From Dermacentor variabilis (Eukaryota; Arthropoda; Arachnida; Ixodida; Ixodidae), in contig NC_134570.1 of assembly GCF_050947875.1 (NCBI RefSeq), positions 229,819,265-229,883,264 of the forward strand: DNA of 64,000 nucleotides, written 5' to 3'. The number at the start of each line of letters is the position of its first letter. The stretch's first letter is position 1. Position numbers and translations under genes: made by a program. A model generated the notes under the pieces. It worked only from the letters and a program-made list of their open reading frames with translations, had not been told where the DNA came from and did not search any database. Shown here one piece after another: positions 32,690-42,741 of the stretch.

Positions 32690-35176
32690 CCAATGTCGAT
32701 ATGAATTCAGACCATTCGGAGGAAAAGCAGAAAGCGCTGCGCGAATTGCTACTTTGATTCAAGGAGCGCTTCTCATCTTCTAAGGCATGCCATATGCCTA
32801 TCACAAGACACCTAATAATCACCTATCGATTTTTGTCCTACAGAACTGCCTTACCACGTTTTGGTGAAGGAGTGCAACATGATTAATTCACAAGTCAAAT
32901 AAATGCTTGATGATTACGTCATACAACCAACCCAAAGCCCTTGGTCATCACCGCTGGTCCTCATCAGAGAGAAAGACAGAATGCTTCAGTTCTGCTTTGA
33001 CTACAATAAGTTGAATACCGTCATAAAGAAAGATGTTTATCAGCTTCCGCGAACCTATCATTCATTAGATTGTGTGGTGAACCAGGTATTTTTCATCCAT
33101 TGATCTGATGAATGGATATTGGCAAATCGAAGTTGATGAATGAGATAGCGAAAAGAACTGTCTTTGTTACCCCAGACGTATTGTACAAGTTTGAAGTACT
33201 CCCATTCGGCCTCTGTTTTGCACCAGCCACGTTCCAGAGAATGGATACTGTCTGACCGGTCTGAAGTAGCACAGTTGTTTAATGCACCTAGATGACGTCG
33301 CCGTCTATGCGGTGACCTTCGAAGAACATCTGAAGCATTTAGAGGCCGTACTCGAAACACTCCACTCCACTAATCTTGCGCTAACACCAGAAAAGTGTCA
33401 CTTTGGTTACGAAGAGATAAAGTTTCCCGGGCATGTCATGAGCGCCGATGGCGTGCGGCCTGACCCCAACAAAACTGCCATTGCTGCATTTCTGGTTCCA
33501 CTTGACAAGAGAGCAGTATTCCGCTTTCTTGATCTTTGTACGTACTATCGCCGCTTCATCGGCAATTTCTCCTGGATCACTGAACCACTCATTTGCCTCA
33601 CGTGAGATGGCATACCCTTCATTCAGACTGATGAGCAAGCCACACCTTTCCACGAGTAATGGCAGTGCCTGCAGGAACCACCCGCCCTTGCTTACTTTGA
33701 TGAGGATGCTGTCACCAAGGTGCGTACCGAGACAAGCAACATTAGTCTTGGTGCTGTACTTGCTCAACACCAGGAAAGCGTTGAGCGAGCGGTCACTTAT
33801 GCCAGTCGTACTCTTTCACGTTCCAAAATCAACTACTCCACCTGTGAGAAAGAGTGTCTAGCAGTCCTGTGGACCATCATGAAATTTCAGTCTTATATCT
33901 ATGGTTGCTACTTCATGGTGATGGCCCACCATTCCTTATGCTTGTTGGTCAATTTACGAGACCCGTTGGGCAACTGGTACGATGGAGTCTGCAGGAGTTT
34001 GATGTTACCATTGTCTACAAATTGGGTCGCAAACACGGGAGAAGTGGACACATTGCCGTTTGCTCCCGTTGAACCTTGCATTAATGACATGGAGAAAGAC
34101 AGTGGATTTCTTGGAGTCCTCACTGCATCTGACCTGATCTTAGGGCAGCGCAAGGACATCGAAATATGCCCTCTAATCGATCAACTAGAAGGCCAGAATG
34201 TTACAATACCTCAACACCTGTCTCACTGTTTCTTCACCTTCTGCCTTCGAAAAGTGTCCATAGAAGAAAGACTCAAGTGCCAGGGACAAAGAGTATCTGC
34301 TGGTTGTACCTGTTGAGCTCCGTGATGACATCCTCCTTGCCTGCCATGATGACCTTGCCTCTGGACACGAGAGTTTTTCACATACTCTTCCCATGGTACG
34401 CCAGACGTACTACTGGCCCAGACTTGATACCATGGTCAAGTGTAAGGTGCAAAGCTGCCGTGAGTGTCAGTGCAAGAACGCGCCGTCTGTAAAGCCCGGG
34501 GGTTTACTCCAACGCATTGCACCACCTAGCATACCGTTTTATCAAATCAGCATGGATCTCTTGGGACCCTTTCCTCTGTCAGCCAGCGGAAACAATTGAA
34601 CCATAGTTGCCACAGACTATCTAACACGCTATGCCTAGATGAAAGCTGTACAATGTGCCATGGCCTACGGAGTTGCCCAGTTTTTTTATACATCACATAG
34701 CCCTCAGACATGCTGCCCCCATCATATGTCACCACTGACAGAGGAACTGCCTTTATAGCCTAACTGATAGAGGACATCTTCAAGCTGAGCTGTATGCAGC
34801 ATTGCAAGGCGACTGCCTATCATTCACAGACCAACAGCATGACAGAACGGTTAAGAAAACCGATCTCTGACCTGCTGTTTTTTTTATTGAAACATTCAGC
34901 AAAAAACATTAGATGAGGTCCTGCCCTACGTTACACTCGCATACGACACCACCATTCAGGAAACCACACGATTCATGCCGTTCCGTCTTGCTTACAAGCG
35001 CGAGATCCAGACCATGCTAGGTGCACTGCTTCCGCACGACATCGTCACTTCACTTGCTTTTGAGGTTTAGCAACTTACTCAATATGCAGAGGAAGCTCAT
35101 CAACTCACACGCTTACACATCACGAAACAGCAGGGTGCAGATGCATGGTGCTACAACCTTTGGCATTGACAAGTCG
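32690..35176 (+). pseudogene. Gypsy D pol (RT, RNase H, integrase)
   Basis: Plus-strand Ty3/Gypsy pol. RT begins near 32690 (SEEKQKALRELL, FKERFSSSKACH). It continues MLDDYVIQPTQSPWSSPLVL, FCFDYNKLNTVIKKDVYQLP and, after frameshifts, the catalytic block MHLDDVAVYAVTFEEHL, where tyrosine is replaced by H before LDD. RNase H: SLGAVLAQHQ and YSTCEKECLAVLWTIMKF. The integrase has a zinc-binding region (CHDDLASGHESF ... CRECQCKN), first core aspartate ISMDLLGPF, then degraded core, LPYVTLAYDTT, MPFRLAYKRE and the C-terminal region. It is cut at 35177-35184 by a hAT element and resumes at 37625. Gag and protease are absent. Numerous stops make it inactive. Confidence 0.85.
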
Positions 35177-35399
35177 AATACCAGCAGTGCTGGGCAGTAT
35201 CAAAAATGCTTGTTTCTTAGAGACTATCTTACGTACTCTGAGTATTTGTATCGCGATACGTCCAGCAAGACGTGTATCGGTACTTGTATTTCCGATACAT
35301 GAAAGAATGTATCGTGTACCTTAAGATGCAAGATACTGGCTATAGCAACATCTCCGTGCGAAACTATAAGCATTGGCTTACCTTCGCTGCTCAAGCTGA

Positions 35400-36997
35400 G
35401 CTGCCTAATTAACAATCAAAAAACGTCCTCCTCTGCCAGCCCAGACTGCCTGAACTCAAAAATTTTGAAGTGTACTAATGTATGTTCTGCTGTTATTTTG
35501 TCGTACATTTTCACTCAGTCATTACAGCAGTCTGTTCTTCCACGCGACTGGTGCGTGGGAAAGGTGATTCCAGTTCATAAATCAGGTAACACACACTTAC
35601 CCATCAATTACAGGCCTATCTCACTAACAAGCATTTCATGTAAAATTCTTGAGCATGTAATATATTCACATTTGGCTGAGTTTTTAGAATCAAACTCCTT
35701 TTTCAACCCCTGTCAACATGGTTTCCGTAAGTTCTTTTCCTGTGAAACACAGCTCTTAACATTTACTAACGATCTCTTTGCAATTTCTGATCTAGGTACT
35801 GACATTGACTGTGTATTTCTTGATTTTGCCAAAGCCTTTGACTCTGTGACCCATGATTTACTTCTGCTTAAGCTGACTCAACTTAACTTGGACGCAAATG
35901 TACTCGAGCGTATAAAAAACTTTCTTTCTAACAGGACGCAGTTTGTAAACACTAATAACTGTAATTCTCGGTTTTCTAACGTACCAGCAGGTGTTCCTCA
36001 AGGGTCAGTCCTGGGTCCACTTCTCTTTCTAATCTATATTAACGATCTTCCGAACTGCGTTCTTTCCTCTTCCATAAAGCTTTTCACGGATGACTGTGTT
36101 CTTTACCGTAAAATTTCTAATTCTTCAGATTCCCAAGAGCTGCAGGACGACCTTAACCGCGTAATTGAGTGGTGTTCTAATTGGTGCATGCAACTAAATT
36201 CAAATAAATGCAAGGCCATGCGTATATCTCGTAACACTTCCATGCACGCCTACTTTATTAATGGTGCACCTGTGACGTCAGTTAGCTCTTACAAGTATCT
36301 CGGGCTTCACGTATCAAATAACCTTTCTTGGCACTCGCATATTGACTATGTTGCTAAAAACGCTAATAACATGCTTGGTTACTTACGCCGTAATTTTAGC
36401 TCTGCCCCTTCTTCCCTGAAGCTAACTCTTTATAAAACTTTAGTTTGCTCCAAATTGGAGTATGCTTCAGCCATTTGGGATCCGACTCAGTCTTCATTAG
36501 TTTCTACTCTTGAAAGTATTCAAAACTGCAGTGCACGCTTTGTCTTATCTAATTATTCTCGCTATGCAAGTATTTCTTCAATGAAACGAACTCTTAACTT
36601 ACCTGATCTTTCGTCACGCCGCAAATGTTCCAGTCTCTCCTTTTTTCACAAAGTTTTTCACTTGAACCCCCTTTTAAAAGAGACCCTTCTTGCCCCTCCG
36701 TCCTATATTTCGGCCCGCACTGACCACAGCCTTAAAATCGGGGTGCCATTGTGCCGTACTAACCGGTACAGTGACTCATTCATCCCCAGAACAAGCACGG
36801 ACTGGAATCGCCTTCCCGCCTCAATCGCACTCATCACTGACCCTACTAACTTCAAGACCGCCGTTCAGAATGCCTTTTGTTAATATTTTTTGTTAATACT
36901 TCTTGTTTGTATTTTTTACTGCATTACTTCTTGTTTTGACTCCACTCCTTTCTGTAACGCCTTCGGGCTTTGAAAGTACGTGAAATAAATAAATAAA
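35400..36997 (+). mobile_element. CR1/L2-type LINE, 5'-truncated, in the hAT element
   Basis: The coding similarity begins around 35410 and the 3' end is TTCGGGCTTTGAAAGTACG followed by (AAAT)n at 36983-37000. The left edge inside the hAT element could not be fixed. The reading frame is uninterrupted, so it is probably among the younger insertions here. Confidence 0.75.
35467..36883 (+). CDS. CR1/L2-type LINE reverse transcriptase (5'-truncated, uninterrupted)
   Basis: A 472-codon uninterrupted frame that encodes most of the reverse transcriptase of a CR1/L2-group LINE. There is no natural start: coding similarity continues upstream (SSSASPDCLNSKILK), so the N-terminus, including the endonuclease, is lost. 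Motifs: VGKVIPVHKSG, INYRPISLTSISCKILEHVI, palm VFLDFAKAFDSVTHDLLLLK, AGVPQGSVLGPLLFLIYIND and catalytic FTDDCVLYR, where most CR1/L2 copies have FADD. The thumb is YKYLGLHVSNNLSWHSHI and the C-terminal signature is SFIPRTSTDWNRLP. The catalytic aspartate pair is kept. It lacks an endonuclease, so it is not autonomous. The intact frame in a 5'-truncated copy suggests recent insertion. Confidence 0.88.
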
Positions 36998-37624
36998 TAA
37001 ATACTTCTGCCACTAGGCCACCTGAATAATACTAAAGGCGACGACATTATTTTATCTCTCCACCAGAGCCCTGCTGTGAGGGCAAGCGATGAGGTCTACA
37101 TGTAGATGGTATTGCATGAACGGGCAACCTAAAACTCCACAGAGGTATTTACACCATCGTGCAGAGGCTTCTTATTGGCGTTCTTGTAATTAGATGGGGA
37201 CCTGCTAGCTAGTCAGCTAGTAGAGCAGCAACTCCCATTAATTAGAAAAGCAGCAAGCAAAACCGATGACTGCCCGGCGTATGAAGAGCTTTCATGTTAA
37301 GCAGCTAAAGCAACCTCAAGAAATTGTTTTAGAATGAAAATATACTTCAAGGAAGAATGACAAAAAAATTGAGATGCTAACAGACATTTCATGAAAATAA
37401 AACATTGGTCGAAGTTAATTTTCAAGCAAACATATTTGTGCATGCTTTGTTGCTACATTATATATGTAGATCTGTAATAAGAAATTTGCAAATGTACCGA
37501 ACTATCTTAAGATACAAATGGAATGGATTGTATCGGATACAATAATCTGTACCTTAAATACTCGTTGCCCGAGTATATTATATCGTATCATGATACAATT
37601 GCAAAGTATCTTTGCCGAGCCCTG

Positions 37625-37700
37625 AATACCAGCCAGGTGACCAACTCTGGGTGTTGACTCTGATCCATCGCCATTGGGTGTCTAAAGGCTGTTTCACATG
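37625..37700 (+). pseudogene. Gypsy D integrase C-terminus after the hAT element
   Basis: Resumes the Gypsy D reading after the duplicated AATACCAG: EYQPGDQLWVLTLIHRHWVS, a typical post-core segment. It fades out near 37700 without LTR or PPT. Confidence 0.7.
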
Positions 37701-38347
37701 ACGCAATTGGGGCAAAAAAAATCGTTCTGCCGTGCACATTGCCAAGCAAATGCATGTGACAGCTGCCACATGCGTTTGTGGCAGCGCAATTTCCGTCGCA
37801 GCGATGCGCAAGGTTGTCCCCCTGCCCACGAAGTATCCATGCCTGAATCGTTAAGTGATCCATTGTTGTCATGGAGCCGAGCCTACTAAGCCATGTATTC
37901 TGGCAAACAGGCTGTATATAGCAGTCGGATAAATCTGTTGATGACAAAGGGGCACGTGAAGCTTAAGCGGCATAAAGGCCACTCCAATGAAGTGCCTATT
38001 AATTTTTTTTTCCTATGCACTCATAGGCTGGAATGACCTTCTGCACCATGTTGCTACCATCAGTTACCCCAAGTTATACATATAATTGATGTTGCTACAT
38101 TATAACATAGTTTCATTTTATTAATATGTAATGATTTACTTATCGTCCTTCTTTTTTACTTGGAAATCTGTTTACACTGGTACTATTGCATATATAATTT
38201 CGTGAGTGTGCATTGATGTATTATATGAAATGTATTAACACTATATTGATGTATGTCCTCCCCTTTGAGGTAATGAGAAACTGCCCAGCACTGCCTTCCA
38301 CTGCTGTGCACATCCTGAACAAGAGGCACAATTTTAAACGTCTACAT
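37701..38347. other. Unassigned intronic DNA
   Basis: The first part (to about 37830) is moderately GC-rich with palindromic CACATG/CATGTG motifs. It could be a degraded DNA-transposon end (CTGTTTCACATGACGCAATT), but I found no partner end. The rest is AT-rich. Nothing coding was recognised. Confidence 0.4.
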
Positions 38348-39174
38348 GTACTTAAGCTTTTGCACGCTGGCATCCCAGAATTTAGAAATCAAAGATGATT
38401 GCTCGGTCCGATATGTGGTGGCCTGGAATCGACAATGACATGACGAACCAGGTGCAGAACTGGCCTGTTTGCCAAGTGCACCAGAAGTGTGGCCAGAGGA
38501 TACCAGTTATGCCATGGCCGTTTCCTGACAAGCCATGGCCCAGGATCCATGTTCATTTTGGAGGTCCATTCAGGGGACACTACTTCCTCGTGATGGTGGA
38601 CGCTTTTTCCAAGTAGGCAGAAGTTCACTCTGTTCCATCACCATCTGCAGAGGCCACAATCTCTGTGTTCAGGACTGTCTTTCCTCAACATGGTCTGCCA
38701 GACATCATTGTTTCCGACAATGGGCCAACATTCACCAGCAGTCAGTACGCTGACTTCCTGAACAGGAATGGCATCCGTTGCATGTTGGTGCCTCCATATT
38801 ACCCTGCTTCCAATGGGGCTGCAGAGCGGGTAGAACAGACTATTAAAGCTAAACTGAAGAAAAGCACACCGGGTGAATTCAGGGCACAAGTGGCCAGGGT
38901 GCTCTTCCCCTACCGCTCAATGCCTCATAAAGTAACAGGCCGTGCGAGCTGTTCATGGGAAGAAGAATCAAGAAACCTTTGGAAGTCATGCGCCCAAGCC
39001 TTCGATCGTCTGTTGAACTGAAGCAGATAAAGCAAAAACTACATGCATATAAGGGTTGCCACATTGCGCCAATAATGGACCCAGGTGTCCCAGTGCTCAC
39101 CAGGAACTTCCGATCAGGTCCACCATGGGTACCTGCTTCTGTCCTATGAGCTGCGCCTCATCTGAGGTTGTATG
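38348..39174 (+). pseudogene. Gypsy E integrase region, plus-strand copy
   Basis: 827 bp of Gypsy integrase. Zinc-binding part: MWWPGIDNDMTNQ, CQVHQKCGQRIPVMPWPF. First core block HVHFGGPFRGHYFLVMVDAF, then an in-frame TAG. Second core block GLPDIIVSDNGPTFTSSQYA; third ASNGAAERVEQTIKAKLKK. Then a frameshift after VTGRASC, and the C-terminal part MGRRIKKPLEVMRPS to GPPWVPASVL. It matches the minus-strand copy at 40172-40998 without length difference. The shared stop and frameshift mean it was copied after the gene was already broken. Both ends are cut abruptly. Confidence 0.88.
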
Positions 39175-39709
39175 CCTTGATGGCACAGGCAAACCCATTA
39201 GGTCCCTAAACGTCACATTGGGGCCCTGACGAATACTACTGAGTCAGTCAGTCGCATCTCGTGCACCTTTGAGCTGCAGTACCTGCAACACTGGGCTTCT
39301 TCGATTTTCCACTTCTGGCTACCCGCGGGCTGCTCTGCCCACTGGGCGATGCACTTCTGCGGGGCGTTCATATTACTCAAGCTGGGCTGTTCTAGCTACC
39401 CGCTTACTGCCAGAACCAGCCACGACGATCTTGGTCTGGCTACTCTCTGGAACTTCGCAGGCTAGCAGATGACAAAAAGAGGCAACGAGCGCTCACCACT
39501 ATCTTTGTGGGGATTTGACGGATTGCAACACAGGCGCTTGAGGACTTTTACCTGGCTCAGCCAACTGGCTATAGTCACCTTTGGATTCCATTACTTATAG
39601 CATTGTCTTAGTATTCTAACACATCATTCTGCCTTAGGATGTGGTGCAATACAAACAGCATCGAACCATTTGAAGCTTTTTTTGTGTGTGTGTCCCCATG
39701 ACGGCTTCT
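39175..39709. other. Unassigned DNA between the inverted Gypsy E copies
   Basis: Mixed-composition sequence left of the Gypsy E LTR. Includes a TGAGTCAGTCAGTCGC run and a short (GT)n stretch near 39684-39693. No domain was recognised in any frame. Confidence 0.4.
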
Positions 39710-39872
39710 TGTCACATGTAGCCGGAAGAAGTGGAGCCAAGACCCGAGCTCACAGTGAGCACATAACAATTGTTTATTGCCTCTTCCAAACTCCCCAGCC
39801 CTGCTCTCGTCACTCCCTTTTCTGCTCGCAGCAGTAGGTGGCGCTAGCAGCATAACACTAACAATTGTCACA
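39710..39872 (-). repeat. 3' LTR of Gypsy E
   Basis: On the minus strand it starts TGTGACAATTGTTAGTG and ends CGGCTACATGTGACA. The terminal TGT...ACA pair and short inverted termini (TGTCACA/TGTGACA) are typical of LTRs. GCAATAAACA inside is the polyadenylation-signal candidate. A purine tract abuts it directly. LTRs this short occur in some Gypsy lineages. Confidence 0.75.
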
Positions 39873-39938
39873 CTCCTCCCCCTTTAGTTCTTGTCATGGA
39901 GAATATCGGTTCACAGGGTATGTTGTCCGGGGACTTTT

Positions 39939-41590
39939 TCATAGTGCGACAGGGCTTTCTCCCGACACGACGGCTGCTGCTGGCAGCCCAGTTCTGTTGT
40001 GTGGCTGACTTTGTGGCTGTTCTGGCGCAGCAGCAGCGCCTGCAGGCTCCACAGGCTCTGTTGCTTGTTGCTCAGCTGGCTGGTCTAGAGTCAGTGTTTG
40101 CAGGTGATGGTGGCTGTACAAGGTTAGGGTGAATGTGGTCCCCATGTCTGTGCCACACAGTTCCATCTTGTCATACAACCTCAGATGAGGCGCAGCTCAT
40201 AGGACAGAAGCAGGTACCCATGGTGGACCTGATCGGAAGTTCCTGGTGAGCACTGGGACATGTGGGTCCATTATTGGCGCAATGTGGCAACCCTTATATG
40301 CATGTAGTTTTTGCTTTATCTGCTTCAGTTCAACAGATGATCGAGGGCTTGGGCGCATGACTTCCAAAGGTTTCTTGATTCTTCTTCCCATGAACAGCTC
40401 GCACGGCCTGTTACTTTATGAGGCATTGAGCGGTAGGGGAAGAGCACCCTGGCCACTTGTGCCCTGAATTCACCCGGTGTGCTTTTCTTCAGTTTAGCTT
40501 TAATAGTCTGTTCTACCCGCTCTGCAGCCCCATTGGAAGCAGGGTAATATGGAGGCACCAGCATGCAACGGATGCCATTCCTGTTCAGGAAGTCAGCGTA
40601 CTGACTGCTGGTGAGTGTTGGCCCATTGTCGGAAACAATGATGTCTGGCAGACCATGTTGAGGAAAGACAGTCCTGAACACAGAGATTGTGGCCTCTGCA
40701 GATGGTGATGGAACAGAGTGAACTTCTGCCTACTTGGAAAAAGCGTCCGCCATCACGAGGAAGTAGTGTCCCCTGAATGGACCTTCAAAATGAACATGGA
40801 TCCTGGGCCATGGCTTGTCAGGAAACGGCCATGGCATAACTGGTATCCTCTGGCCGCACTTCTGGTGCGCTTGGCAAACAGGCCAGTTCTGCACCTGGTT
40901 CGTCATGTCATTGTCGATTCCAGGCCACCACATATCGGACCGAGCAATCATCTTTGATTTCTAAATTCTGGGATGCCAGCGTGCAAAAGCTTGAGTACTT
41001 TGGACTGCAGGGACTTGGGAACGATGACATGGGCTCCCCACAAGAGGCATCCTTCATGCAGACTAAGTTCATTAGTCCTTGTAGCATAAGGGCCCCAGTC
41101 TCCACCTTCTGGAAAAGGACTCCCAGTCAGGACAGCCTCAGCCACTTGTGACAGCATGGGATCCCTTGCCGTAGTGCGTCTTACAACTGCAGGTGACAGG
41201 ACATCAGGGTACGCTTGTTCTAACATGAAGACATTGGCAGGCGTAGAGTCATGAACCTCAGTTGCGGGAAGAGGTAGCCAGCTGAGTCCATCAGCATGGC
41301 CTAGCATTCGGCCTGGTTTGCAGACGAGCTTGAATTGATAGCTTGATAGTGTGAGTGCCCACCTGAAAACTCTCGGTGATGCCTTGCTTGGCACACTTCG
41401 ACTTGAACGAAAAATTCTTAGCAATGGCTGGTGGTCTGTTACAGCGGTGAACAGCGTTCTTCACAGGTACTGATGAAATTTGCGGACACCAAATACCAAA
41501 GCAAGACCTTCCTTGTCAGTCTGACTATAGTTCCGCTCAGCAGCAAGCATAGTACGTGAAGCGATAGCTACAGGTCTCATTTATATATGA
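39939..41590 (-). pseudogene. Gypsy E pol (RNase H end, integrase) and tail
   Basis: Reads on the minus strand: RNase H SRTMLAAERNYSQTDKEGLA, LVFGVRKFHQYL, TDHQPLLRIF, GRMLGHADGLSWLPLP. The integrase zinc-binding region begins LHAGIPEFRNQR (stop) and continues DNDMTNQVQNWPVCQAHQKC. Core blocks HVHFEGPFRGHYFLVMADAF then stop, IIVSDNGPTLTSSQYA and NGAAERVEQTIKAKLKK. After a frameshift the C-terminal region MGRRIKKPLEVMRPSPR ends at GPPWVPASVL. A Gln/Pro/Ala-rich tail (40178-39939) ends before the PPT. The stop in SK*AEVHS and the frameshift after GRASC are the same as in the + strand copy. Confidence 0.88.
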
Positions 41591-42381
41591 GTAATAAAGT
41601 TGACTTCTGTTAATTTGCCCTGGTGGTACTGCCGAAATTGATTGAAAAATCTGACTGGTCGAAGTAAACAAGACGAAAAAACGCTGACTCACTTAGTGGT
41701 ATTAGCCCAAACATGCTCCTCAAAACAAATGTGCTCTCACTTTCTGCGTGTCCAAAGCAGGAAACTTGCATAGAAATGATGTTACAGCTGCAAAACAAAA
41801 TAGAAATTCAATGCGCACTCAATGTTTTAGCAGGAAAAATAGGCAAGGGTGCACAATGGCTGCCACTTTTCCAAAGTTAGCATTGCCACAATACACTATT
41901 ATTATGCGGCAAAGCATAAAAATGTCTTGAAGGTGGTATTGGCTTCAGATCACAGTGCAGACAATTTTTGCACCAGTTGTCTCTCTCTCAAAAAAAAAAA
42001 AAAGTAAACGCACATTATAATTGTGTAAATACCCTAATCAGACATCTTCCTAGGGCAGGCTGAAAATAGCCATTTGGAACGGGAGGTGAGATGGGTTCAA
42101 CGCATTCACTGTTGCCAGCATAGACGCTGCCACTAAACGAGTCGCAATTGGCGTCATCGTTAGGGTAAGGCACGTGCATGTTGACTGGTCAATTTAAAAT
42201 CATCTAGTGAAGGCCAATTTTTTTAGCAAAGTAACTAAAGTTTGAGCCCATAGACATGGATAGGTGCCAGTTGGGACTTTTGGCTGGGGTTGAATGAACC
42301 GAAAAATTAAATAAACAGGAGTAATGGAAGTCTATTTGTGTTATATGCTGCCCCCCTTCCCTCCTTGAAATACCATTGCAG
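41591..42381. other. Intron upstream of the first UBE4B exon, unassigned
   Basis: AT-rich DNA with an A-run (41990-42003). A pyrimidine-rich stretch, CCCCCCTTCCCTCC, lies 20-35 bp before the splice acceptor TTGCAG at 42376-42381. No coding motif was recognised. Sequence at about 41607 (TTGACTTCTGTTAATTTGCC) could be a DNA-transposon end, without an identified partner. Confidence 0.5.
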
Positions 42382-42519
42382 GTGTTTGTGCCACTGGTGC
42401 GAGGTGTGGTTGAGCACATGCGCGGCTGCTCCCTCCAGTCGGAGCTGTTCCGTGCCCCCTTAGCTGCTCTGGTGGAGCTCACGCAGCTACGCCTCGGTGG
42501 ATGGCCCGTCTGCCAGTTG
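42382..42519 (+). CDS. UBE4B: UBE4B exon (ubiquitin conjugation factor E4 B core)
   Basis: A 138-bp exon, 46 codons, phase 0 at both ends, flanked by acceptor TTGCAG and donor GTATGA. It encodes VFVPLVRGVVEHMRGCSLQS, continuing through FRAPLAALVELTQL to GGWPVCQL. It aligns by eye, nearly without gaps, with the stretch of animal UBE4B containing the CSLDSDYF and ALGEL blocks and ending HPVCNL. UBE4B is the E4/E3 ubiquitin ligase related to yeast Ufd2. It extends ubiquitin chains on substrates for proteasomal degradation and works with p97/VCP; its U-box lies at the C-terminus, outside this window. This exon falls in the Ufd2P core, upstream of the U-box. There are no stops, and third-position GC is high compared with the AT-rich surroundings, supporting a selected exon. 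The next exon follows 13.3 kb downstream. Confidence 0.85.
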
Positions 42520-42741
42520 GTATGATTCAACTCCCGTTGTACTTGAGCTAGTTGTGCATGGTTCTAGTGATCTCATGTGGCAAATTGATCCTGTCTGTAC
42601 TGGGTCAGTTGGTGCAGTGGAAAAGGTGTAACACAAGCACAGGACCTGTTACTTCATCTCCTTTAGTTGCATCTTTGATGCTGCTTTTTCATCATGCCCC
42701 TGAGAAACATTAGGAAAAATATTACTGGTTAGCTTTCATGA

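Larger units (their letters stand above)
35185..37624. mobile_element. hAT-type non-autonomous element in Gypsy D
   Basis: Flanked by a perfect 8-bp duplication AATACCAG (35177-35184, 37625-37632), diagnostic of the hAT superfamily. The termini begin CAGTGCTGGGCAGTATC and, on the other strand at the right, CAGGGCTCGGCAAAGATACT, the typical CAG-GGCA-type hAT ends. There is no transposase inside. About 1.6 kb of the interior is a secondary LINE insertion (about 35400-36997). The remaining hAT DNA is AT-rich with repeated GTATCG/GATACA motifs near both ends. Confidence 0.9.
38348..40998. repeat. Inverted repeat, 827-bp arms, 997-bp spacer
   Basis: Arms 38348-39174 and 40172-40998 are reverse complements with few mismatches (for example GVPVLT/HVPVLT, FDRLLN/DHLLN at protein level) and no visible indel. 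Left arm breakpoint: ...CATGTACTTAAGC; right arm: AGTACTCAAGC. It would form a long foldback in RNA or single-stranded DNA. Confidence 0.88.
39710..41590 (-). mobile_element. Gypsy E, 5'-truncated LTR retrotransposon (minus strand)
   Basis: Runs on the minus strand from the RNase H end of pol (about 41590) through integrase and a C-terminal extension to a polypurine tract (TAAAGGGGGAGGAG, 39873-39886) and a 163-bp 3' LTR (39710-39872). No 5' LTR, gag or protease is present, so it is a 5'-truncated copy. It is the more complete partner of the inverted repeat with 38348-39174. Confidence 0.8.

Noticed and set aside
37701..37830. A possible DNA-transposon end at CTGTTTCACATGACGCAATT
   Set aside because: No matching complementary end or target duplication was found within the following kilobase.
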